Assembly: GCA_021292165.1 (NCBI GenBank) | Contig: CM037878.1 | Coordinates: forward strand, 251,152,968-251,216,967 | Length of the DNA: 64,000 nucleotides | DNA from: Shinisaurus crocodilurus | Lineage: Eukaryota > Chordata > Lepidosauria > Squamata > Shinisauridae | Direction of reading: 5' to 3' | Shown here: piece after piece, positions 10,880-20,798 of the stretch | How positions within the stretch are numbered: the first letter of the stretch is position 1 | Layout: each line of letters starts with the position of its first letter | The notes under the pieces: generated by a model | What the model saw: the letters and a program-made list of their open reading frames with translations, nothing else | The model's database searches: none | Told to the model about the DNA's origin: nothing | Position numbers and translations under genes: made by a program

Positions 10880-12980
10880 CATACCTGAAATGGCAGCTGG
10901 CTCAATGCAATGCATGTCTAGGCCATTCTGGATAGAGAGTAGTTTCAGGTCAAATGATATTGAAGCAGTCCCACTCTTCTTGACTGAGCAGATTCGCAGT
11001 CTGGGAAATGTATGTATTTTTATTCTGTTTACTTGTGTGCTTGCTAGCTTACCCGTATCAGACAGGTCAGGTAAGGTTTGAAGACGTTTCACTTTGTTGT
11101 GTCTGGGGGATCCTATCAGGTAAGCTACTTCAAAGGGCTTCACTTCCTTGTGCTTCTGGGAACCAGAACTAGAAAAGACCAGTTGTAAGAGGTTCAGCAG
11201 TTATGAGAAGCCCATTGCAAGAACAGTGGGAAATGTCAGATTTCTGTAAATGTGAGGTGAGGATGGCACATTGGTGTATGTATGGGTGGGTGGGAGTCCT
11301 GGCAAGCCATCCTGTTGCTCTGGAGTCAGGGTCATGTTTTGTACCTGTTCTCCCAATGACCCACTCACTCCCTTGATTCAAACTTAGGGTGATAATCCTA
11401 AGCAAGTCTGCATGACACTGTCACTCTAAGTACAAAATAATGATAAGCTGATCCAGCCTGATGCACAGAAGATCTTAAATAGATTTTTAAATTTAGAAAA
11501 GGCTAGAAAAGATTGTCTTTCCTCCCAACTTAAAAGCCAGCAAACCCACACGTGCAAAAGGCAGCTGTAATGAAAACCCGGCATTTTCATTTGCAGGCTC
11601 TCCGGTAGGTCCATCACTCATCCAAAAGAGTGTCGCAGATGTCACCTCCTTCAGCCTTGAGGAGGTAATTGGTGCAGCTGCTTCTGAAGGCTGTCTTTCT
11701 GCTGGCAATGTTAACATGGCATGCTGGGGAAACAGAACAAGTGAAAGGAGATGCAGGTGTTACGAAGGGAGGGACTGTGCAGGCAGCAGGAGATCGGGTC
11801 TGATTAGTGAGGACAAAAGGCATTTCTCAGTAAATATGGAGACCAATTTCTTTGTGTCTGTCTGTCAGCACACAGTGGAAAAACTGTTACATTACTTCAC
11901 AAGTTTATACGGTTACCAACAGATGGGTGATATTAATGCTCAACTTTGGGGTGTCCCCTGTCAGGACCTCCTGTGACATTTTTCCCCCTCCAAAAGTGAT
12001 TTAGGGTCATCATTACAAGTTATGCTTGAGAAACAGGGCTGGCACTTCAGTGTACATTTACCATGCAGACATTCTAGGGCTGCTTCACATGTTATGTGGT
12101 GCCAAATGTATGTGTGTACGCGTGACAGCCTATATTGGCTCCCCCCGCAACTCACAACATGGACAGAAACACATTTGCCAATTGTACATATTACAATTTT
12201 ACAGGTATGTGTCAAGCGTCTGTTGTGTACCTGTGGAAAAAGAAATGCGTGTTGCAGCCCCTATTTGGGTAATCAGTGTAGGCAATAATCTTATATCAGC
12301 AAAGATGGTCAGGTAGACAAAGATTTGTTTCCTGTGCAGAGTCATCTAATTAATCTCTCTATGCCTGTGACTAGCAACCAGATTAGTTGAGTGGGCCAAT
12401 ACAAAGTCACACACAGACCCTCCAACCCTTCACAGTTTTTCCTGCCACAAACTCCTTCAACTTACCCACAGGGACTTTTATACGGGTTTGGGGATGTTGG
12501 TGAGAAGGGCTGGCCAGGGCTAACCATGCCAGATGTGATGTCCCTCATTCTACAGCTTCCATCCTGGTTTGAGAACTGTATGTTGGGGGAGAGATGGAAG
12601 AGGAAGGAAATTAATGCAGGTGGTTGACTAGAACCAAAACGTTACATCCCTTATCACATCTTCTGCACTGATTTGGTCTTGGGTGCAATTATAAGGTCAA
12701 TGTGGTGGTCCAGTCAGAGAAATAAGGACATGGGAATGGGGGAGGCAAGGTTACTGAGTAGTTGACTGACTAGGTAGTTAGCCGCTTGGCTGGGCTAGAT
12801 TTGGCATGGCAGCGTGGTTACTAGATGCCAGCCATCTGTACTATACAGTTTCATTTGGAAGCTCAAGGTAGAAACCATGCCCCTCTCAAGTGGGATGGCA
12901 CAACTAGTTTCCCATCTCTTTACTGGTTATTGTGGAGAGTTGAAACAAGACCTGGTATCATCATCATGCACCTGCTTTAA
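10880..12980. other. Unassigned non-coding sequence
   Basis: No gene or named repeat could be supported. Several short ORFs overlap on opposite strands (for example around 12.0-12.3 kb) without domain signals. Confidence 0.35.
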
Positions 12981-12983
12981 ATA

Positions 12984-13233
12984 GAGCCAGTGTGGCGTAG
13001 TGGTGAGAGTGTTGGCCTGGGACTCGGGAGATCCGGGTTCTAGTCCCCGCTCGGCCATGAAACTCACTGGGTGACTTTGGGCCAGTCACTGACTCTCAGC
13101 CTAACCTACCTCACAAGGTTGTTGTGAGGATAAAATGGAGAGGAGGAGGAGGAGGAGGATTATGTAAGCCGCCTTGGGTTCCTTTCAGGAAAAAAGGTGG
13201 GGTATAAATATAATAAATAAATAAAATAAATAG
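12984..13233 (+). mobile_element. Sauria-type SINE, full length (copy 1)
   Basis: tRNA-derived head: 'gtggcgtagtggtgagag' fits the A box and 'ggttctagtcc' (13,036-13,046) fits the B-box consensus exactly. The body contains 'gggccagtcactgactctca' and 'cacaaggttgttgtgagga', and the 3' part ends in an AATA-rich tail (about 13,205-13,233). This order matches the squamate Sauria SINE family, whose 3' part is related to BovB LINEs (established knowledge). A GGA-repeat expansion lies at about 13,137-13,160. The B box is intact, so this is the best-preserved of three copies. Confidence 0.85.
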
Positions 13234-13616
13234 AGGTCCTGATCAATCAATCAAAGGCAGAAATTAATCTTAGAGATGGCAAGGGGACCCCATTCATAAT
13301 TTATGAAAAAGTGGATGTTTTGTTTGGGATTGAATGGTGTCCACAACAGTTTCTGCCACCTGTTCTTTTTCAAGTGATCATAAGCCTACTGTGAGATCTG
13401 TCCAGTAGCTACAACAACTCTAGCAAGACCCATATTGCTTTGCCATAGGGCTTGCTAGCTAGTAGGGAAGGCTACCAGCATTTTTTTTTTTTAATTCACC
13501 TGTCATGAGATCAAAGTGTGGTTCCTATTCTTGCATAGGTGCTGGCATTTACCATTGAAATAGCATGTTAAACCCTCACCTGGGCGGTGGGTTGGTGAAT
13601 AATACATTTTCAATTA

Positions 13617-13690
13617 TTAACAGTGCAATCCTATGTGTGTTGACTCAGAAGTAAGTCCTGTTGATATCAATGTGATTACAGCTTTAGAAA
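13617..13690. repeat. Short squamate interspersed repeat (partial)
   Basis: The words 'agtgcaatcctatg' and 'cagaagtaagtcctgttga' match the repeat at 1.0 kb. Confidence 0.5.
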
Positions 13691-13699
13691 AGTTTTCAT

Positions 13700-15180
13700 T
13701 ACATTAAGTTTATGGGCAAAAAATTAGAAACACTAATATACAGGATAATTCAAATAAGCTGAGAAAGGAACTGTAAATGCATAAAAGCTTGTGCAAAGTT
13801 CAGTTTCCTGTATTTTAGGGACATTTTTCAAGTTTCATCGATATTTGCATAAAGGTACTGAACTTGTATAAATCAGGGAGAATCGGCAATAATATTATGT
13901 GGCAGTTATACTTTTCTGACATTAACTTCTTTCTTTCCCCCCCTGTGGCTTACTGTCAATTTTTCATTGCCTCTGAAGCTTTTTCTCTCTCAATATTGCT
14001 AATCTTGACACAGAGATTGCTAGTAGCAGAACAACCTCAAAATTGGGCTGTGTCTCAGGAGGCATACTATTTAAGCAATAATACACAACAGGCAGATCAT
14101 TTCTGGGGGGATTATTGTGAACTGCAGGTGTGTTGTGAAATGTGAGGCTAAAGGACAAGTGATTCCAGCTACCTGCAATCTCCGGTAATTCCTTCAGGGG
14201 TGCTCCATGAGAAATATCGTATGCCTATTATTAGAACTGATTTTCTTTTCCTCCAGTGTTATATACCCATGTATTTTCCAAGAGGTGTTGCTAGGAAAGC
14301 ATTGTTGATTTGGGGAGGGGGAAGAGCTTAACTCCTTACTCAAGCTTAATAGCCACTTCAAAATAGATAACCTTGTGAACCTCATGTATCACCCAAAGCC
14401 GTGCAGAGTGTCACTCTGTACAGTGTGGAGAACCAAATAATGGCTTGATTCCATGTGCTTCAGCATCCCTTTCCTTCCCATGTAGTCTGTACATGAGAGG
14501 ACAATAAATAAACTGTCCCCAGTGACTCCTTTGGTGAAAATCCACAGGTCAGCAAAGGTCAAGCAAAGACCTTCTGGAAGAGTGAGGGGACCCAAAAGAG
14601 AAGCAATTTAAGTGATGTCTGCCAAACACCCAGCAACCAGAACAGGAAACTGGGGCTTATTCAGGGGTAATTACAGGTCCTAATTCTAAGTGGGGAGGGG
14701 GGGGGCTTAGACTAAAACCATGAGACATTCCTCAGGTAAGGGAAAGCAGTGGAAGGGAACAGAATAAAGTGACAACTCTTTCCTAGCAGGCTATTGTATA
14801 TGTGAGAACAGCAGCACGCACCAGACATTCCAAAAGTGAACTCTTTATTATTACAATTCCCTGGGGGAAACCAAGGGCAGAGAAACTTGGATTGGAAGAA
14901 AAGAAACAAGTGCACCTTAACTGAGAATTGCCCCTTATTACTGCTCCATTTAGACCCAGGATTGTTGTGGACCCTCAGAAGATTGTGAGGCCCAACAACT
15001 CATACAGTCTTCTGCTGCAAAAGTGGAACTGCTTCTTCCATTTCACTCACATGGCCTGCCCTTGTTGGCCCGTTGGCTTGTCTCCTAAAGAGACAAAATG
15101 CAACACAGAGAATAAGCCATTCTAGATAGCCTGTCTCACATGCCTATCCTTGGGACTCAGAACTAAGAGGCAGTGAAATA
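13700..15180. other. Unassigned non-coding sequence
   Basis: No gene or clear repeat was recognised. Small ORFs overlap on opposite strands. Confidence 0.35.
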
Positions 15181-15184
15181 ATGA

Positions 15185-15369
15185 CTGGGTTTGCACAACA
15201 TGACAACCCACCATGGGCAGCAAGACATGGTGGGTTATCATGTCATCCTAGCCTGGAAAGTTTTCCATGGTGTGGCTTATTGTTCAGAAACCAGCCACAC
15301 AGAGAACCCATGCCTTGTTGTAGGGTTGTTCTTGCCCACAATGGGTTGTCATGTTATTAACTGAACCCA
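15185..15369. mobile_element. Foldback DNA element (family M2)
   Basis: The left end 'caacatgacaaccca' is the inverse of the right end 'tgggttgtcatgtt', with the outer words ctgggtt and aacccag also inverted. A similar element with 'acgacaagcaa' termini lies at 30,595-30,781. It has the size and structure of a hAT-derived MITE, but I could not fix a target-site duplication. Confidence 0.6.
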
Positions 15370-15479
15370 GGAGACTGATTTTATCATGGGTTGCCATTAC
15401 TGGCTACAGAGCCACTCGGCAAGAGCGGCAAAAAAGCCCATGCCACTCGCTTCTTATGATCTCTCCAGTGACTGACTGC

Positions 15480-16765
15480 CCTTCTACCCATGCCGAAACG
15501 GCACTTTGGAAGAACTGTCACTTATTACCTGGCTTTTTTTTTTTTTTTTGCCTCACAAATGCCGGTGCCTCACAAATGCACAACTGGGGTTGTTGTTGTT
15601 TTTATGTTGGTCTTTCGCAAGTGCACAAGTGTGCACTTATGGCTATCCGATATGAGTATTGACAAGACGAGATGGCCTATTGGCTAATTTTCACACGGTT
15701 GTGAATAACTGGGGGGAGAAATAACAGTAAGAGAAAGGAGGCACTTGGTAGCACAAGTCAGAAGCACTGAAAATGGGGGTAAAAAGCCAAGGGACTAAGT
15801 GCATGAAAAGTGTGTGCGGGGGATAATATCTCCTCCTTGGCAATGTGATCCTCTCAGATTTAAGTGTTGAACTGATACTTCTCAGTGTCCTCCACCTTTT
15901 CAACACTTCCCTGAGTCTGCAGCTACTCCAGAAAGGGAAGATATTAACTCCTCTTACCTTTTTGTGGCTCCTTTTCGGAGCAGTTACTACTGCGGTTACT
16001 GCAGTTCCCTGATAGTTTAAAAAGATGCAGAAATGTACACAAATGTAATGGCTGGGAAGTAAATGGAGGGGAAATTTGTGCACTTGCATTAACTGCTCTG
16101 CTACTGCAGGTGTGCAAATTTCTTCTCCATTTATTTCCCTGCCCTTAAATTTGCATATATTTCTGCAAATATTTTTTTAGAAATCTCAGGGAACCGCAGT
16201 AACTGCAGCTGTAAGTGCTCTGAAAAGGAACCATGAAAAAGGTTTTTTGATATCTCCCCTTTCCAGAGCGGCTGGAGACTTGGGGAAGTGTTGAAAAATG
16301 GAGGGTACTGAGAATTGTCAGCTCAACAGTTAAAATTGAGAGGATTACATTGCTAACGGGGAAGATATTGTGCCCCCCCTCCCCATCTGGTGCACCTTCT
16401 TTTGCCACTTTTTCCCATTTATCAGTGCTTTTCAACTGACAAGTTGGCAGTTGGATCCTGGCAACTGTGCACAAATTAGCCTATATGCAGTCTTGCCTTG
16501 TCAATCTGTTACCTGCTCCACTTTGCCTCTCCCTTTGATAGCTGAAACAGACAAAGAAATTGACCAGGCAAGACTACATATATCAGACAGCCATAAGAGT
16601 GCATGTGCAAAAGACAGTTAAAAATAATAACAATTTAAAAAATTACAAACGCAGTTGCACAATTTTCAGGGGCCATGAAAGAAAAAAAATCCCCCCCCCT
16701 ATTACGCTTTTTTGAGGCTCCAGGAAAAACAAAAACAAAAACCAGCAGCGAATGAAAAGGGATAG
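15480..16765. mobile_element. Large foldback (inverted-repeat) element of about 1.0-1.3 kb
   Basis: The two halves are reverse complements of each other. Matched pairs include 'ttatggctatccgatat' (about 15,640) with 'atatatcagacagccataa' (about 16,577); 'ggctaattttcacac' (15,682) with 'gtgcacaaattagcc' (16,467); 'caacacttccc' with 'ggggaagtgttg'; 'aaagggaagatatt' with 'atatctcccctttcc'; and 'gaaatttgtgcac' with 'gtgcaaatttc' at the centre (about 16.1 kb). Similarity is strong within 15,609-16,617 and fades outward. No intact transposase is present; the 132-codon minus ORF inside is fortuitous. The right arm has an extra segment at about 16,480-16,570. Confidence 0.75.
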
Positions 16766-16770
16766 TGATT

Positions 16771-17262
16771 AGGGATAGTGAAGGGAAGACAAGACATGTT
16801 TTGCTGTGAAGGATGCTGGGATACGTGCCAGAGCCAGCTGGATGACTGAGGGGGAAGGAGGGTGATAGGAATGGGAACCCAGCCCAGCACCCAACTCACG
16901 GGGTGCTCAGCGAGCGCTCCCACCACACGAGCTTAGCCTCCAGTGAGCGCCAGCTGAGGCGCTCAGCAGACTTCTGGGTTCCCCTGCTCTATGTTGTTTA
17001 CGTAGAGTATAGGGTATTATACATAAAAAATAGCCACAATTTCCGTAAATGCAGCCGTTTTTAATGTATACTACACTGGCGTATCTTACGCCGTTTTCTA
17101 CATAAACAATGTAGTGCTGGAACCCGGAAGATGCTTTCCCCAGCTCAGCTCACGAGAATGCGAGCTAAGCCGAAAAAAGGTAGGTTGAGTGGAGCTCAGG
17201 GGAGTTGAGCCCGGCAAGTTCGCCAAGCTTCCACCCCCCATCCAGTTCCACGCACATCCCTA
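16771..17262. mobile_element. Foldback element (family M3) with TAGGGAT-like termini
   Basis: The inner arms are inverted: 'acttctgggttcc' and 'tatgttgtttacgtag' at about 16,970-17,010 pair with 'tacataaacaatgtag' and 'ggaacccggaag' at about 17,100-17,132. 'gagcttagc' pairs with 'gagctaagc'. The right end 'acatcccta' (17,254-17,262) is the inverse of tagggatgt, a terminus also seen at 40,871. The left boundary (tagggatag at 16,771) is less certain. Confidence 0.55.
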
Positions 17263-17274
17263 GGGGAGAATAAT

Positions 17275-17420
17275 CCACAGTATGCCCAATCATCTGTTGG
17301 GAGTACTGTGGATCGTTCAGCGAACAACCAACCCACCATGGTTTATTTGCAGGTTGTCTTGGCATGATGTGCGAATGTTCCCATGAACAGCAGACTTTAA
17401 AATGAGGCATTCCATTTGGA
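17275..17420. mobile_element. Possible M2-like foldback fragment
   Basis: 'gaacaaccaacccaccatgg' followed by 'ggttgtcttggcatgatgtg' resembles inverted parts of the element at 15,185-15,369. It is degenerate and its boundaries are unclear. Confidence 0.35.
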
Positions 17421-17429
17421 AGCTGGCTG

Positions 17430-18680
17430 GAACACTCTCTACTAAATTGGCTGTCCATACACAAAAGCATTTTTTTGTAAACCAGCAGTTAATCAATTTG
17501 CCCGGCACACACATTTTTGGTGGTGGGACACAATTCTGTATGCAAAAGTGAGCCAGGATGGCCAAGACTGACTAAGAAGCCCCCCCCCCATGTGATATCC
17601 CAGCTAAAATAGAGGTATTGCGAACTGTTGTGTCATGGTCAACATACTAGGACTGGAGAGCAGACAAAGTATGCTGATAGCATTGAACTACTTAGGAAAA
17701 TAGAGAAATATGTTGTTTTGGATACTGATTAGTATTGGAATACCTAGAATGTGTCTGACAGGGCTGCCTTTTGGATAGGGGTGCCTTGTTGGCCAGACAA
17801 ACTGAGGCCAAGATCTAATTCCTTCCATCAAATAATTTTTTTAAAGTAATCAAAACCACACTCTCTTAATCCAGATGGAACAAAACACGAACATTTATTG
17901 TAAATGCCCAGGACAAAGCAGAAAAGAATATTTTATCTTGTTTTGTCATTTGAAGATGTAGGTTCTTTTCCATTTTCACTTAAGAAGCTGAGGTCTAGGG
18001 TCTTAATAAGATCTCAGCTATGTAAATCTGTCAGGATCAAAAGCATTGTGGCCATTAGGGAAGGCAGCTGTCCAGCAAGACATTTTGAGAAGCCACCCAG
18101 AATTGCCTAATTAGTAGAACTTAAGAGCCACAAATATCTTGGCCTACTTGCTACCCTCTTAAGCCAAAGGAAACCACATAAACCTAAGGCTCCTTTAAAG
18201 CTCTTTAGACAGTATAAAAGGGTCCAAAGACAGCTCAGATTCATTGAGATTCATTGAGAAAAGATCTGAGGGGGAAAGGGGGAGCCTGGCCTCTCTTTGC
18301 TGATTCAAGTGGAATTTGGGATTAATGGAGGAGCCAATAGTAGTCTATACACAAACACAAGAAGTACAGTAATGGAACCAAAGAGACACCCCAAAATCAA
18401 GCTGAGCACCACCCAGAGCCATTTATTATGAAGCCAAATCAGGAGCTGTTGGCCAGTGAAAGGCCTCCAAGAAGAAAGGAAGCTTTATTGTGATCCTTGC
18501 GAAATCTCTAGAAACCAAATAAAATGCTAATCCATGATGGAAGGCTCTAAAGAGGGGGGGGGGAGTTCAGCAACTGAGGTATTATAGATAGCACTTTATA
18601 ACAGAAAACAACATTTGCTTATGTCATAGAAATCACTGTGCCAGTGTAATTCATAAGTGTTTCCTCAAGAAAGAACCAAA
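17430..18680. other. Unassigned non-coding sequence
   Basis: No gene was recognised. 17,880-18,540 has uniform composition and could be an old retroelement UTR, but I see no terminal repeat or coding frame to support that. Confidence 0.3.
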
Positions 18681-18689
18681 TTTAAGTCT

Positions 18690-19135
18690 CGTACAGATGT
18701 AATGACAAACCATGATTTGTCTTTATGGGCTTGAGCCACAGCAAGCTTCAGCCTTGCATGCTCCCTCCCCACTTTGCCCTTCCTTTGTGCATGGATATTA
18801 AAAGTGTCTGTTCATGGTTTGTAACAAACTGCCATTTCCTGTTTAGTCCCAAAATTGAAAGATGTGGTTTGTACAACTCATACTTAGTTAACAAACCAGA
18901 ATATCAAACCAGGATCTGCTCTTCATTCAATATCCCTTGTTAACTACACTATGGTTTGCATAAACCTCAGTTTCCAATATTCAGACCAAATGGGAAACTG
19001 TGGTTTGTTACAAACCATGAACAACATCTTCTCATCTTAGTTCCTTCCACAAGGGGGACACACATGAGCCTGAGGCTTGCTGCAGTTTACATTCATAATA
19101 ACAAACCATGGTTTGTTGTTACCAGGTGATACAGA
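18690..19135. mobile_element. Foldback DNA element with aaaccatg-rich arms (about 450 bp)
   Basis: The left arm reads 'taatgacaaaccatgattt', then 'cacagcaagcttcagcc', then 'ttcatggtttgtaacaaac'. The right arm gives the reverse complements in mirrored order: 'gtttgttacaaaccatgaac', 'gaggcttgctgcag' and 'ataacaaaccatggttt'. The symmetry is clear over about 150 bp each side, so this is a non-autonomous terminal-inverted-repeat element. No coding region. Confidence 0.65.
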
Positions 19136-19214
19136 GAATAAGCCTCAGGGTGTGTTGCATATGGGACATAATACTCTTGCTAAGAGAGCAATACCTGACA
19201 CCATTTTTAAATGT

Positions 19215-19305
19215 CTCCCTAGGATCCAATACTTAATATCTTCTGGTTGCCGGCCAGATGGGCGATTAATAAATGTAAATAAATAAATAAATAAAATAAA
19301 TAGGG
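19215..19305 (+). mobile_element. LINE/SINE 3' tail (L2-like), short
   Basis: 'ggccagatgggcgattaata' followed by an AATA-rich tail resembles the ...gggcggtat...aataaata ends of L2-like elements in this window (7.0 kb, minus). Only the last 90 bp or so is present. Confidence 0.45.
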
Positions 19306-19894
19306 CCATGACTCCCAAAGTCTCCATTTTGCCTGAAAGGTGTGCTAGTCTAGGACTGACTATGTTTGCACAGCCACTCACTTTGGTGAATGCTGTTTTG
19401 CATGTCACAAACGCCTGGAATGAGGCATTTGTGAAAGAGGAAAGTGGTAAAATGTCATAAAAGAATATCCATTATTTTGCAAGCCTTATTTTAACAGAAA
19501 AGGAAACACATTTTTGGAGCTTAAAGGCTCCAAAAGGCACTTGGTAGTTTTCGGCTCTTTGCCATCAATTTCTTTGACACGCCTGGTAGTTTCCCCAAAG
19601 TATTTTATCACCCTACCCTTGATTCCTCTTTTTTTTGGTCTTCATCAAATTCACCAAATTTCAGTCTGTCCTTGTATTCTCCAAAGGGCCAATATTAAGT
19701 ATTGGATCCATGAAATTCAGGTAAGTGAGAGGGATATGTTTATGTGTGAGTGTGACAAATGAAGTTGAATTAACAGTTATCAAATTAGAGGTATAATCCC
19801 CCCCCCATTTTAATTTTTTTTCCCCATAAGGGATGAGTTTTCAGTTTAAAACAATGGTCCTTTAAATGCAACAATTTTCACTTGTATACTTCCG

Positions 19895-20087
19895 AGTATG
19901 GGGATTTCACCTGTTTTTAGCATTAGGGTTAAGTCTCAGCTTAGCGTTAGGGTTGAGAAAACCGAGTACCGAGTGCATGTTCTGGGGCCTGGAACTAGCT
20001 TAGACGGGGCAGAAAAAGTTAGGGGTCAACAGGAACAGCCTGAATGATGACTTTGGGCATGCTGTCAGAATGCATGGGGATTATACC
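19895..20087 (+). repeat. About 177-bp satellite-like monomer, left of the embedded LINE
   Basis: Carries the same ordered words as the array at 23.92-25.56 kb: 'gtatggggatt', 'gcattagggttaa', 'ctggggcctggaactagctt', 'gggcagaaaaagttag', 'gtcaacaggaaca' and 'actttgggcatgctgtc'. It stops at 'ggggattatacc' (20,087), where LINE sequence begins. The orientation is the TTAGGG sense, as in 23,923-24,590. Confidence 0.85.
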
Positions 20088-20798
20088 CTCTCACTGGATC
20101 GTCACCTTGAAGTGGTGAGTGGGCTTGTGTGTTCCGATGAACCCTGAGCAATGCCGTCGGGAGCTATATACTCCCGGTAGGGTCACCCATGGCGGTAAGG
20201 TCCAGGGAGAGGAACCAGACAAAGAAAGATCCAAAACAAAAAGTCCTCAACGGCAGAACAGGCGGAAGATAATTTAAACCTAAATTACAACGGCTGTGAA
20301 GGCGGATGAAGGCTGCAGCAGAGAATGGTTTTCCAATAGTCAGGGTAACCGTGCCATTGGATCATTGCCGTCCTCTGTCAAGTTTGTGTGGTGATTCGTT
20401 GTGCACCGATCTCCCCACAGAAAACAGCTTCACGCACAGGCGTCTTCCAACCCAACCCAACCAACCCAACCCAACCAACCAACCAACCAACCAACCAAAA
20501 AAAGTCCCATGGTGACTGGCGACTGGCGACGGGGGCAGGACTGTGAATCTGGAAGCCCCTAGTCACGGACCAGCACATGGGCGGTGGATGCAGACTCAGT
20601 CGCCCTGTTCAAGGAACAAGGTAGTCGAGCAGCTCGGCAGCTGTATCCATGACTGAGCAGCCCTATTTAGGATCCACTCTGCTCACCCCATATGGGGAGG
20701 GGCCTAGAAAAGGTGCCCTAAACATAGTTTACCTCTTTCTCCCCTGACTGGATTACCGTGTCCAGTGGGGTCACCATTTTAGCGGTCGAAAAAGACAT
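20088..20798 (+). promoter_or_regulatory. LINE 5' leader with CCAAC-type microsatellite
   Basis: Non-coding lead of the LINE from 'ctctcactggatcgtcacc' to the first Met codon used here (20,799). It contains a (CCAAC)n/(CCAA)n run at about 20,447-20,497. The 69-codon ORF at 20,306 spans the microsatellite and has no recognisable domain. A promoter role is expected for full-length LINEs, but no motif proves it here. Confidence 0.5.

Noticed and set aside
12984..13060. Functional tRNA gene
   Set aside because: A and B boxes fit, but the sequence does not fold as a full cloverleaf with acceptor stem and continues as a Sauria SINE body.
15691..16089. 132-codon minus-strand ORF
   Set aside because: Lies in the left arm of the large foldback element and has no similarity to transposases.
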